Of a DNA stretch of 64,000 nucleotides, positions 50,471 through 59,882 are shown piece after piece. Position numbers and translations under genes: made by a program. How positions within the stretch are numbered: the first letter of the stretch is position 1; the number at the start of each line of letters is the position of its first letter. Origin of the DNA: CAZUXY01 sp964624235 (GTDB lineage: Bacteria > Spirochaetota > UBA4802 > UBA5368); contig CAZUXY010000022.1 of assembly GCA_964624235.1 (NCBI GenBank), positions 1 through 64,000 on the forward strand, written 5' to 3'. The notes beneath the pieces were generated by a model, which was not told where the DNA came from, did not search any database, and was given only the letters and a program-made list of their open reading frames with translations.

Positions 50471-52210
50471 TCAGGAAATTTTTTTGAGTTCTTCATCACG
50501 GAGAACGCGCCTCAGTACTTTTCCTACTTGTGAAACCGGCAACGAATCCCTGAACTCGATGGTACGAGGACGCTTGTAACCCGCCAGCCGTTCACGGCAG
50601 AACTCCATGATCTCTTCTTCCGTTGAAGTTTCACCCGGTTTCAACTGGATAAAGGCTTTTACTGATTCACCGCTTCTGGGGTCTGGTATACCGACGACCG
50701 CCGCCAGCGCGATTTTCGGATGCTGGAAAAGAACCTCCTCAACCTCCCTGGGATAACAGTTAAACCCACCGACCAGTATCATGTCCTTTTTCCGGTCGGT
50801 AATCAGTATATATCCGTCATCATCAATATGTCCGATATCACCGGTAAGAAAATAACGTTTTCCTTCTATCTCTCTGAAGACCGCTTCGTTTTCTGCGGGT
50901 TTTTCCCAGTATCCGACCATAACCTGTGGTCCGCTTATGGCGATCTCACCGTCTTCCCCCTGGGACAGTACCTTCAATCCGGTATCGAGGTCTACTATTT
51001 TCACATCCGTACTTGGTATAGGAAAACCAACAGATCCGAATTTTCGGGTTTCAGTATTACTCGGATTAGCGGTAGCGAGGGGGGCTGTTTCACTCAGTCC
51101 GTACCCTTCGAAGATAATGGAGCCGGTTTTGGCCTCGAATTGTTTCGCCGCTTCTACCGGTAGCGGCGCTCCTCCGGATCCGCATCCCATGATCGATGAA
51201 AGGTCGTAATTCTTCAGCAGCGGATGGTTGGTAAAAGCTATGAAAATAGTCGGGACTGCGCACATGATCGTCGTTTTATACTTCTGTACCGCTTCCAGGA
51301 CTACGGTAAACGGAGGGTTGCCGTCCCTGGGATTGGGTATGCAGGTCAGCCGGTTGCCCGTGTATGCAGCCCACAGCATCACCATGGTCATTCCGAAACT
51401 GTGGTACCACGGGAGGACGCCTAGGAAATTGTGAAATCCTCCCTGACGCAACTGTTCGGGTACCCCATTCTTTTCGTGGGGTATGCGCATCCATGAATGT
51501 ACCGCCATAACATCAAATACGAAATTTGAATGAGTTAGGCTTGCCCCTTTGGGGACACCCGTAGTGCCGCCGGTGTATATTATCAGCGCGAGGTCCTTCA
51601 TCGGATCTATTTTAACATTCGGAGAGCCCGAGGGAGCGGATTTGACCGCATCATCATAGAGTACATGTCCGGGTTCATGGGATTTTGCTTTCGGCAGCTT
51701 TCCAAGAAGTCCGCCGATAAAACCCAAGAGAGGAGGCAGATAAGATTTAACATTGCAAATGACCACTGTTTGAACCGAAGTATTCTTTATGGCCTGGACG
51801 GTTAAAGGATAAAAATCCTTATGGTCCATACAGAAAGCCGCTTTTGCCCCTGAGTCCCTTAATTGCAGATTGAGTTCGCTGGCGGTATACAACGGATTGC
51901 AGGTCACGCATACTCCGCCCGCTTTAAGTATTCCAAAATAAATTTCAGGATAATGGGGGATGTTTGGCAGAAAAATTGCCACCCTGTCGCCCTTTTTAAT
52001 GCCTCGGGAAATAAGAAAGTTGGCAACCCGGTCGGTGGTGTCTTTTACCTTTGCGTAGGTCCTGGTTGCGCCGTTGAATATAGTGTATACCTTGTCAGGA
52101 TATTCACGCGCCGAGTCATCTAGAAAACTGAAAAGCGGTTTGTCAAATCCGCTGATTTCCCTTGGAACCCCCTGCGGCCAATACCTGGTTGGCCATTGTT
52201 GTAATGACAT
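50471..52210 (-). CDS. Long-chain fatty-acid--CoA ligase
   Basis: This 579-residue ANL-superfamily enzyme has the P-loop LIIYTGGTTGVPKGASLTH, the A5 motif GYGLSETAP, and YFLTGDIGHIDDDGYILITDRKKDMILVGGFNCYPREVEEVL, holding the adenylate-binding Asp and hinge. The C-terminal catalytic lysine is near the end (VSQVGKVLRR). It activates fatty acids to acyl-CoA with ATP. It is upstream of the corrinoid genes on the same strand with about a 50-base gap. Confidence 0.92.
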   Translation of the reverse strand: MSLQQWPTRYWPQGVPREISGFDKPLFSFLDDSAREYPDKVYTIFNGATRTYAKVKDTTDRVANFLISRGIKKGDRVAIFLPNIPHYPEIYFGILKAGGVCVTCNPLYTASELNLQLRDSGAKAAFCMDHKDFYPLTVQAIKNTSVQTVVICNVKSYLPPLLGFIGGLLGKLPKAKSHEPGHVLYDDAVKSAPSGSPNVKIDPMKDLALIIYTGGTTGVPKGASLTHSNFVFDVMAVHSWMRIPHEKNGVPEQLRQGGFHNFLGVLPWYHSFGMTMVMLWAAYTGNRLTCIPNPRDGNPPFTVVLEAVQKYKTTIMCAVPTIFIAFTNHPLLKNYDLSSIMGCGSGGAPLPVEAAKQFEAKTGSIIFEGYGLSETAPLATANPSNTETRKFGSVGFPIPSTDVKIVDLDTGLKVLSQGEDGEIAISGPQVMVGYWEKPAENEAVFREIEGKRYFLTGDIGHIDDDGYILITDRKKDMILVGGFNCYPREVEEVLFQHPKIALAAVVGIPDPRSGESVKAFIQLKPGETSTEEEIMEFCRERLAGYKRPRTIEFRDSLPVSQVGKVLRRVLRDEELKKIS

Positions 52211-52494
52211 ATCATTATACCTCTGTTATAGAATATGAAATCGATGAGGATTAAGGTAATAATAAGGCGTAAGTAAAAAAACAGAGCCTGGAAACGCAAT
52301 GAAAAGGGGATCGCCGCAATGTATTATGTTATGTCAATAAAGTAAAATAAATCAAGCTTTTTTCGAGCTGCAACGGATTCTTTACCGTGCCCGGCGACAG
52401 CTTCACCTCTGATAGTGAGTGTTAAAAATCTACTTTTTCTTTTCAGATACTGCCGTGAGAAGAGCACATGCGTATTTCTGCAGAGTTATAATCA

Positions 52495-52531
52495 TCCGGT
52501 CAGGGGCTTGATCAGAAAGCCCCTGACCGGA
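52495..52531. repeat. Perfect 15-base inverted repeat
   Basis: TCCGGTCAGGGGCTT and its complement are separated by seven bases. It lies in the 350-base gap (52211-52562) between the Cache protein and the ligase, about 30 bases after the Cache stop on the minus strand. It probably forms a terminator-like hairpin although no T tract follows. Nothing else is seen in that gap. Confidence 0.6.
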
Positions 52532-52562
52532 TTACGTAGCATTAAGAAAAAAACCGACCAGA

Positions 52563-53015
52563 CTATTTATTAATTCCGGCGCAGATTATCAGGTCGTTCC
52601 ATTTTTCGAGATAGGTTGTTTTGGGTGTCACCTTTTTAGTTTTAAAATCCATATACTTGTAATCGACCCAGCCACTCCCTTTGCTCTTCGCCATTTCAAC
52701 AATATCCTTGCGGAACATCTTGCCGTCGACATCAGGGGTGTTGATAAGCTTTTTGCCAATCAGCTTTTTGTTCTTGGGATGGGCTACTATGGTGCCGTTC
52801 ATATCATACGCAAACGCATAGAGTCCCCCCTTGACGAACATGCCGTTACCTTTACTCAGCTCCGCCAGTCCCCTGGCTTTACCATTTTTTTCCAGGAACG
52901 CAATGGCGTTTTTTACCATTTTTACCGCGTCATCCTGTGTTTGCGCCGAAAGACCGGTGATTAAAAATGCGGATAATATTACTGCACACGCTACGGATAT
53001 GGTTTTAAGTTTCAT
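52563..53015 (-). CDS. Secreted single-Cache-domain protein
   Basis: A 150-residue protein with a signal peptide (MKLKTISVACAVILSAFLITGLSA). It then has a compact Cache_2-type ligand-binding domain: LYAFAYDMNGTIVAHPKNKKLIGKKLINTPDVDG, GSGWVDYKYMDFKT and KWNDLIICAGINK. Cache domains sense small molecules. Without a membrane or signalling domain this is likely a periplasmic binding or sensing partner, possibly for the chemoreceptor that starts 270 bases away on the other strand. The ATG at 53015 follows GGAGG. Confidence 0.82.
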   Translation of the reverse strand: MKLKTISVACAVILSAFLITGLSAQTQDDAVKMVKNAIAFLEKNGKARGLAELSKGNGMFVKGGLYAFAYDMNGTIVAHPKNKKLIGKKLINTPDVDGKMFRKDIVEMAKSKGSGWVDYKYMDFKTKKVTPKTTYLEKWNDLIICAGINK

Positions 53016-53288
53016 ATCCACGGCCTCCATTTAATTATATTAGCACGATTATATAACTACGATAATCAATACGTCAAGTTATAATAATAATGTTAAGTAT
53101 ATCTGTTACATATAACGTTTTAAAAGCACAATGCACAATCGATTGCACCTGTATCAAATGACTTATTGATATAAGTTACGCAATTTAACTATACAAAATT
53201 CATTGACATATTCAATAAGTTGTGATGAAAATATATTCAAACTGACTTGATCATTAATATCATATTGTAACGTGTAAGGTGGTATAGT

Positions 53289-55301
53289 ATGGATATCAGT
53301 CTGTTCAAAAGGCAAAAAACGGTACGTGTACGCCTTACACGAATGATGTTTTTCATGGTCTGCTGTGTGTTACTGGTTTCACTCGCCCTCTCGGTGTTTT
53401 TTATTCTTGATTATGCGAACAGCGATTTTAAAACGAAAACCCGGGCCGGTCTTGAAGGAATCATGGGCGTTTTTGAAGACAGTAAATTGAAAGCTATCGG
53501 CTATTCAGGTTTGATAGCAAAAAATCCCGAAATGATAAAAGCCGTAAAATCCCGCAATACCGCTAGGATACTCAATGCTCTGGAATACCTGGCAAAACCG
53601 CTTAAACTCGAATTCATAACGGTAACTGATGGAAACGGCATAGTCCTCGCAAGGTCCCATGCCCCCGAAAAACACGGCGACAGTATAGAAAACCAGACAA
53701 ACGTGTTCAACGCCATGATGGGAGCTCCCTTCGCCGCTCTTGAACAGGGTACTGTCATAAAGCTGTCTGCCAGAGCGGGACACCCGGTCATGGACGATGA
53801 CGGTAGCGTGATAGGTGTCGTTTCAACAGGGTACAGGGCTGATAACGTTCAGTTATATAAAAAAGCTAAATTATTATATTCGGTAGACTCAACTATTTTC
53901 ATAGGTAAGGAACCATTACTTTCAACAATTACCGCATCTGAACCTGACCTTAAAAAAATTAAACTTGATAATACTGCCTATACAAAAGTTCTTAATGAAG
54001 GTAAGGATCACCACTCGCGCGAAACGATATTGGGTCGTACCTACCTGACCTATTACCGGCCTCTTTACGGCGCCGATGGTAAACCTTTCGCGGTAATTGC
54101 GGCTTCACATGATTATTCGGAAATATTCAAATTGACTATCAGGGTTTTGATCGCGGGTATTGCCATAGTTATTGTTTCAACCATAATAGTCTTCGTCATT
54201 TTCACGATTAATATCGGTAAAATTATTACCGTACCTCTTCAGAAGATCATGGAAATTTTTAAAAGGGTTTCAGAGGGGGACCTCAGTATTGAAGTTGAAA
54301 AAATCAAAGGTACAAAGGATGAATTCGATGAGGTTATTAGTCACCTCATCGATCTTATTGAAAAGATACGAAATGTAATTCGCGGCACCATGCGGCTTTC
54401 TGTGCAGATGGTGGGTGTATCCGATAATTTTTCCGAAACCAGCAGGAATCTTGCCGACAATACCCAGGGACAGGCAGCATCGGTGGAAGAAACCTCGGCA
54501 TCACTCGAAGAGGTCGCCAGTTCAATTGAACAAATCGCCAATAATGCACGACTACAGTCCGAGCTGGCAACCATTACGTTCAGGTCAATGGAAGATCTTA
54601 AAACGATAATTGAGGATGTAATTGAACTGGCCGAAAAAGCGCTTAAAATCGCATCTTCAACAAGCGATGAAGCTAAAAAAGGAAATGATTTAATGCAGTA
54701 TACAATAAAAGGCATGGATGAAATAGATACCAGCACCCGGAAGATATCCGAGATTGTTACCCTTATTGGTGATATATCCGACCAGGTGAATCTCCTGGCA
54801 CTCAACGCCGCAATTGAAGCGGCACGAGCGGGCGAACATGGAAGAGGGTTTGCGGTGGTGGCCGATGAAATATCAAAACTTGCCGAACAGACAGCCGAGA
54901 GCGCAAAAAATATTACAGGGTTGGTCAAAGCCGGTACCACAGAAGTAACCAAAGGCAAGGAACACGTACTCAATACTTCAAAGTCACTTACAACCATCAT
55001 CGATAACATACAGGAAACCGATTTTCTTATAAACAGGATTGCGGAATCATCGGCGAAACAGGGTGAATCCAGTGCCGAGGTTCTTGAAAACACGCGTAAA
55101 GTTATGGAAATGTCCCAGAGTATTTCGGTTGCGACTAACGAGCAGATGAACACCAACAGGGAAATGATCAAAACAATCGAGCAGATAAACAATATTACCC
55201 AGACTGTGGCTGCGACCTCTGAGGAGATCGCTTCTCTTTCCAATGAAACGAAGAACCAATCCGTTGCATTGAAAGATCAGATTGAATACTTCAAGGTATA
55301 G
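53289..55301 (+). CDS. Methyl-accepting chemotaxis protein with Cache sensor
   Basis: This 670-residue chemoreceptor has a first membrane helix (about 20-41) and a periplasmic double-Cache-like sensor (about 45-280, with LEFITVTDGNGIVLARSH and IGVVSTGYRADN). A second helix (about 283-308), a HAMP domain and a long methyl-accepting coiled coil follow. The conserved signalling tip is near 497-530 (QVNLLALNAAIEAARAGEHGRGFAVVADEI). It controls the CheA kinase for motility. The start follows an AAGGTGG ribosome-binding site. Two tRNA genes lie downstream on the opposite strand. Confidence 0.95.
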   Translation: MDISLFKRQKTVRVRLTRMMFFMVCCVLLVSLALSVFFILDYANSDFKTKTRAGLEGIMGVFEDSKLKAIGYSGLIAKNPEMIKAVKSRNTARILNALEYLAKPLKLEFITVTDGNGIVLARSHAPEKHGDSIENQTNVFNAMMGAPFAALEQGTVIKLSARAGHPVMDDDGSVIGVVSTGYRADNVQLYKKAKLLYSVDSTIFIGKEPLLSTITASEPDLKKIKLDNTAYTKVLNEGKDHHSRETILGRTYLTYYRPLYGADGKPFAVIAASHDYSEIFKLTIRVLIAGIAIVIVSTIIVFVIFTINIGKIITVPLQKIMEIFKRVSEGDLSIEVEKIKGTKDEFDEVISHLIDLIEKIRNVIRGTMRLSVQMVGVSDNFSETSRNLADNTQGQAASVEETSASLEEVASSIEQIANNARLQSELATITFRSMEDLKTIIEDVIELAEKALKIASSTSDEAKKGNDLMQYTIKGMDEIDTSTRKISEIVTLIGDISDQVNLLALNAAIEAARAGEHGRGFAVVADEISKLAEQTAESAKNITGLVKAGTTEVTKGKEHVLNTSKSLTTIIDNIQETDFLINRIAESSAKQGESSAEVLENTRKVMEMSQSISVATNEQMNTNREMIKTIEQINNITQTVAATSEEIASLSNETKNQSVALKDQIEYFKV

Positions 55302-55329
55302 TTCTTGCTGGCTGTTATGTTTGTTAATG

Positions 55330-55403
55330 CACGCCCGGCAGGGGTCGAACCTGCGACCTGCGGATTCGAAGTCCGACGCTCTATCCAACTGAGCTACGGG
55401 CGC
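55330..55403 (-). tRNA. tRNA-Arg (anticodon TCG)
   Basis: A 74-base cloverleaf. The acceptor GCGCCCG pairs with CGGGCGT (terminal G-T), the D-arm is GCTC...GAGC, and the anticodon loop CTTCGAA carries TCG. The T-arm is GCAGG-TTCGACC-CCTGC and the discriminator is G. CCA is not fully encoded. Confidence 0.94.
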
Positions 55404-55435
55404 AGGGTTGAACAAATATTTATTTTTGTTCAATG

Positions 55436-55508
55436 GGTGGATGACGGGATTCGAACCCGCGACAACTGGATCCACAATCCAGGGCTCTACCACTGAACTA
55501 CATCCACC
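55436..55508 (-). tRNA. tRNA-His (anticodon GTG)
   Basis: Cloverleaf on the minus strand. The acceptor GTGGATG pairs with CATCCAC, with the extra 5' G (-1) opposite C73, the identity element of tRNA-His. The anticodon loop is TTGTGGA with GTG and the T-arm is GCGGG-TTCGAAT-CCCGT. It lies 32 bases upstream of tRNA-Arg, so the two are probably co-transcribed. Confidence 0.95.
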
Positions 55509-55666
55509 GTACTACTATTAAAAAACCGCTGGGATTTTGAATGAAGGTCATAGTAGGCTCGAACTTATGAGTGTCAAGTTTTTTTCTTCACCTGAGATCC
55601 TTATCGCAAAATGTTATTGATGTGTATTACTCTTTTCGCTATGGTTCGTTTAAAAGAAATACCGCT

Positions 55667-56116
55667 ATGAAAAAGATACGAATATTTTTCCTGTTTGTTC
55701 TTATGACGGTCTTTTCCTCCGTCGCCTTTGCCGACTGTGTTACCGGCAACTGCACCGATGGTAAAGGCAGCTATGAATGGATTGATGGCACGAAATATGC
55801 CGGCCAGTGGAAGGATGACAAACAGCATGGCGAGGGTCTTATGACCTGGCCAAACGGCGATACCTATGAAGGGCAATGGAAAGAAGGCCTGCGTAATGGT
55901 AGAGGCGTTTATCGTAAAAAGAACGGCTTTTCCTATGATGGCCAGTGGATGGAAGGCAAGCCACACGGCAAGGGTATCATGGTCTGGCCCAACGGCGACA
56001 GATACGAAGGTGAATTCAAAAACGGCGTCCGACACGGTATGGGGACTTACTCCAACCCCAAAGGACCATCCATGACCGGTAAATGGATAAACGACAAATT
56101 TATTGAATTCAGATGA
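55667..56116 (+). CDS. Secreted MORN-repeat protein (short paralogue)
   Basis: A 149-residue protein with a signal peptide (MKKIRIFFLFVLMTVFSSVAFA), a CVTGNC motif right after cleavage and four MORN repeats (for example TYEGQWKEGLRNGRG, RYEGEFKNGVRHGMG). It shares the CxxGxC opening and repeat type with the longer protein at 2966 but lacks the C-terminal domain. It is likely a periplasmic or surface scaffold. It converges on the M23 peptidase gene with an 11-base gap. Confidence 0.82.
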   Translation: MKKIRIFFLFVLMTVFSSVAFADCVTGNCTDGKGSYEWIDGTKYAGQWKDDKQHGEGLMTWPNGDTYEGQWKEGLRNGRGVYRKKNGFSYDGQWMEGKPHGKGIMVWPNGDRYEGEFKNGVRHGMGTYSNPKGPSMTGKWINDKFIEFR

Positions 56117-56127
56117 AGGGTGCCGTT

Positions 56128-57162
56128 CTATCGTATTGGAAGCCCAAGAATGCTTAAAGGGTCTGCCTGGATCCCGTTGATTATCATTGAAACATGCAGA
56201 TGGGCACCGGTCGATACACCGGTGCTGCCTACATAACCGATAATGTCGCCCCCCCTGACTTTTTGTCCTTCTTTTACCGCCAGGCTGTCATGGTGCATGT
56301 AATACGAAAAAATTCTGTTCCCGTGATCGATGACCACGAAGTTACCTTCATAAAACATTTCTTCTGCAATCGCTATTTTACCGTCGGCAAGGGCGTAAAC
56401 GGGAGCGCCCTTCTCACCCTTCAAATCGAGTCCCCGGTGAATTCTTTTACGGGTCGGAGTTCTGATATTTCTTCCGTTTACCGTTTCATATGTGTAATAA
56501 TGCCTCTGCGCCCAGAAAGGTGATGTAATTTTGTGGATGTCACGGGGATGGGAAATGCGCGGTGAGACCATATCGTCACTTATGAGCGAGAAAGCTTTTT
56601 TCTTTTTTTTAGAGCATTCCTGTATTCTTTTTATAACATCAGGACGGCTCAGATAGGTCATGTTCGAATATTTACCCAGGTCAAGTTCCTGCCGGGAAAC
56701 GGGAAACCGGGCATCGGAAACGTCGAGGCCGAATGAACCACGGTATTTCTTCTTCGCAAGCACCATTTCCAGATGCAGCACGTAAGCGCCCGCCCTTTTA
56801 TTCGGATCGAGGGGAAAAAAACTCCGATATCCCCATGTCTTTCGGGTATGGAGGAATTCTTTTCCCTGAAATGAAATCTTATCTAACCTTATATCTTCGG
56901 GAGTTCCTTCTCTCTGGACCAATTCCAGGTAAACGACGTCTCCCTGGGAAAAGCTTCGTGAGTACAGCCTGACATCGAAGCCGTCTTCGAGCCAGGTTAT
57001 ATTTCTGGCTTCATGGGGAATGTAGCCGGCAGGAAGTTTCACCATCGGGACGGGGCTTCGTTCTTTTCCTTCAGGAGCGGATAATAAAGAAAGAATTACC
57101 GTCGCCGAAAGCAGAGGTATGCCGATTTTGTATACTGTCGTACTGAAAGTAGAGTTTTTCAT
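56128..57162 (-). CDS. M23 family peptidoglycan endopeptidase
   Basis: A 344-residue protein with an N-terminal signal or anchor (about 12-29), a beta-sandwich-like middle region (50-155) and a C-terminal LytM/M23 domain. The metal-site motifs are HRGLDLKG, YYMHHDS and GAHLHVSM. It has no LysM domains, unlike the peptidase at 34493. Expected role is cell-wall hydrolysis or amidase activation in the periplasm. Confidence 0.9.
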   Translation of the reverse strand: MKNSTFSTTVYKIGIPLLSATVILSLLSAPEGKERSPVPMVKLPAGYIPHEARNITWLEDGFDVRLYSRSFSQGDVVYLELVQREGTPEDIRLDKISFQGKEFLHTRKTWGYRSFFPLDPNKRAGAYVLHLEMVLAKKKYRGSFGLDVSDARFPVSRQELDLGKYSNMTYLSRPDVIKRIQECSKKKKKAFSLISDDMVSPRISHPRDIHKITSPFWAQRHYYTYETVNGRNIRTPTRKRIHRGLDLKGEKGAPVYALADGKIAIAEEMFYEGNFVVIDHGNRIFSYYMHHDSLAVKEGQKVRGGDIIGYVGSTGVSTGAHLHVSMIINGIQADPLSILGLPIR

Positions 57163-57356
57163 AGATTGCCTTCAGCCGTATTACCAAGGGAATTGCGCAT
57201 TCCTCTGGAGATTAATAATTTTATTACATCTATGCGAAAAATCGTCAATCAGTAACAAAAATACCATTCTTGACTGCTCCCGCCATGGGATGTACACTTT
57301 TCAGGATATGCTGAATAATTACAACTCGGCAGTATCCTGATTCAAGGAGGACCGTT

Positions 57357-59882
57357 ATGGAGAAACATCATCGCCAGCATGAGACCATAATTTCATATTT
57401 TAAAAGACTGTTTATTTTTACCGAGGGGATCGGTTACGGGCTTATCGTTCCCGTATCGGGGGCCCTGATCATCATCATTACCGGTCTCAATGTTCGGCAG
57501 GGACTGATCATGTTCGGCATTATGATAGGAGTGGCCCTTGTCGGATTCATACCTTTTTTTATTTCTTACCTGCGCTACCTGCGTCCCGTGCTTGCTTATC
57601 TCGGGGACATTTCCACCCCGGAGGGAGCCGGCGAAGCTTTCATTACCGCACGGAAAAGGTTTTATGGCTTCCCCGTTTTCCACCTGTTGAATACCGCCGC
57701 CCGCTGGATCGTACTGTTTCCCGTCGTCATCGTATTACTGGGATTCATGACTAATAACACCCATATTCAAAACCTGAATGTGTGGTCCCTCCTGGCATTC
57801 GATATTCTGCTGTGTGCCATCCTCTATTATTTTGTTGCCGATATATACGTAACGAAAATCGCCTCCCTCGGTGTTTTTCCCGCCGATCTGGAAGGAAAAA
57901 CACGCATAAGTTCATCACTGGCCTTTGTCGCTATCGCAAGCGTCTCTATGGGTATCATCCTCATGGTGCTTGTGGTGTTAAATATTTTCTATTCCAGCGT
58001 TGAAAAGTCTTACGTGAATCAGCTGAATAATGTGATCATGATACTGGACAAGAACATCGAGAAATTCTATGACGAACGCACCGGCGAAGCTAAAGTACTG
58101 ACAGAGAATCCAGTAGTGATCGATGCTGTGAAGAGAGGCCGGTATGCCGACGCAACACGTATTTTCAAATCAGTGTATGACCACTATGGCGTTTACGAAA
58201 ATGTCTTCATATCGACTCCGGAAAAAGATTCAATGATCGTCGCTTCTCCGGTTCCCGGTTCCGTAGGCCTGCGTTACCGCGGTGCCGGTTACGCTGATAA
58301 TATCGATGCCGCACTCCAGGGGAAGTTTTTCTACAGCAAAGCGAATAAATCGCCGGTCACTGGTTTCCCCGTTGTCCTTCTGACAGCGCCCATAAAAGAC
58401 GGCGCTACCGTTATCGGCATATTGGGGCTTCCCTTTGAACTGGGGAAATTCGCAACCGCGATGGTTTCGGAGAGAAAAATTGGTTTCACCGGATATCCCT
58501 TCATCACCGACGAGGCATTGAATTTTATCGGGCATCCCGACAAATCCCAAATACTGCAAAATGTGGAACAATACGATTTCGGGAAAATCATGAAAGCCAA
58601 TGATCAGGGCGCCGGTATCGATTATTTATGGAAAGGGGAGCACAAACTGCTTTCTTTCGTGAAAAACAAGAAATTTAAGTATTATACGGCGACGACAATC
58701 TACCTTTCCGATATCGACGCCAGCGTCATCAACGCTGAGATTCTTATGCTGATACTCATGCTGGGCTGTCTCCTCATCGTCGGTCTGATTATCGTATACT
58801 TCATAAGCAGAAAGCTGAAATCCCTGGGGGAAAACGAAAAACTGATCGAAAGTCTCGCGACCGGTGATTTAACGAAAGACGCTATTGTCACATCGAACGA
58901 CGAAATTGGAAGGATTAGCCAGCGCCTGAAAAGTTTCATTGAGGAACTGCGCAACGCCATTCGCAACATCCAGAACGTTTCCAATGAGGTGGCCACTTCC
59001 GCCGAGGAGATGTCGAGCACCTCGGTTTCCTTCGCCGACAACGCCCAGAGCCAGGCCGCATCGGCGGAAGAAGTCACCGCCACCGTCGAGGAGGTGTCGG
59101 CCGGCGTCGAAAACGTGGCGAGGAACTCCCTGGAACAGTTCGACCGGCTGAGCGGCTTCATCGAACAGATGCAGCAGCTTTCGGAAAGCATTAACGAGAT
59201 GGGGGAAAAGCTGAAAGAGACGCTCAACATTTCAACCGGCATCGCCACCACCGCCAAATTCAGCGAGGAATCGCTCAACAACATGACCGCCAGCATGGGC
59301 CGCATCATCGACAGCTCCAATGAAATGACGAACATCGTCGACATGATCAACGACATTTCCGAGCAGATTAACCTGCTTTCGCTGAATGCCGCCATCGAGG
59401 CGGCCAGGGCCGGCGACGCCGGGCGGGGGTTCGCCGTGGTCGCCGATGAGATATCGAAGCTGGCCGATCAGACGGCTTCCAGCATCAAGGAAATCGACAA
59501 ATTCATCAAGAGCAACAACGATGAGATCAACCGGGGAAAAGAGAACATCAGTTCAACGATCGAAACCATAAGCACCATCATCACCGGTGTCAACAACATC
59601 GGGGGGATGATGAAAGTGCTCTCGGATTTCATGAAAAAGCAGCTCGATTCCAACGCTCTCGTAAACCGCGACGCCCTGGAGATGAGAAACCGTTCCGATG
59701 AAATGAAAGGCGCGACCGAGGAACAGAAGACCGCCGTGGCTGAAATTGTTAAATCGGTTACCAACATCAACGAACTGACCCAGGCCAACGCTTCAGGCGC
59801 CGAAGAAATGGCCGGAACCTCCGAGAGCCTTGCTTCGATGGCGGAAAATTTAAAGCGGGCGGTGGATTTTTTCAGGATATAA
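57357..59882 (+). CDS. Methyl-accepting chemotaxis protein with multi-helix N-terminus
   Basis: This 841-residue chemoreceptor has an unusual N-terminal block of about five membrane helices (residues 23-213). A periplasmic Cache-type domain (about 215-455, with IASPVPG-like strands and LLTAPIKDGATVIGILGLPFEL) and another helix (about 462-484) follow. HAMP and the signalling domain are next, with the tip near 669-705 (EQINLLSLNAAIEAARAGDAGRGFAVVADEI). Most receptors have only two helices. The signalling half is more GC-rich than the sensor half. It starts after CAAGGAGGA, and its 3' end overlaps the convergent M20 gene by 11 bases. Confidence 0.93.
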   Translation: MEKHHRQHETIISYFKRLFIFTEGIGYGLIVPVSGALIIIITGLNVRQGLIMFGIMIGVALVGFIPFFISYLRYLRPVLAYLGDISTPEGAGEAFITARKRFYGFPVFHLLNTAARWIVLFPVVIVLLGFMTNNTHIQNLNVWSLLAFDILLCAILYYFVADIYVTKIASLGVFPADLEGKTRISSSLAFVAIASVSMGIILMVLVVLNIFYSSVEKSYVNQLNNVIMILDKNIEKFYDERTGEAKVLTENPVVIDAVKRGRYADATRIFKSVYDHYGVYENVFISTPEKDSMIVASPVPGSVGLRYRGAGYADNIDAALQGKFFYSKANKSPVTGFPVVLLTAPIKDGATVIGILGLPFELGKFATAMVSERKIGFTGYPFITDEALNFIGHPDKSQILQNVEQYDFGKIMKANDQGAGIDYLWKGEHKLLSFVKNKKFKYYTATTIYLSDIDASVINAEILMLILMLGCLLIVGLIIVYFISRKLKSLGENEKLIESLATGDLTKDAIVTSNDEIGRISQRLKSFIEELRNAIRNIQNVSNEVATSAEEMSSTSVSFADNAQSQAASAEEVTATVEEVSAGVENVARNSLEQFDRLSGFIEQMQQLSESINEMGEKLKETLNISTGIATTAKFSEESLNNMTASMGRIIDSSNEMTNIVDMINDISEQINLLSLNAAIEAARAGDAGRGFAVVADEISKLADQTASSIKEIDKFIKSNNDEINRGKENISSTIETISTIITGVNNIGGMMKVLSDFMKKQLDSNALVNRDALEMRNRSDEMKGATEEQKTAVAEIVKSVTNINELTQANASGAEEMAGTSESLASMAENLKRAVDFFRI

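Noticed and set aside
55305..55496. A 63-codon plus-strand frame across the tRNA-Arg and tRNA-His genes
   Set aside because: Its residues are the well-known false translation of antisense tRNA sequence (PAGVEPATCGF type).
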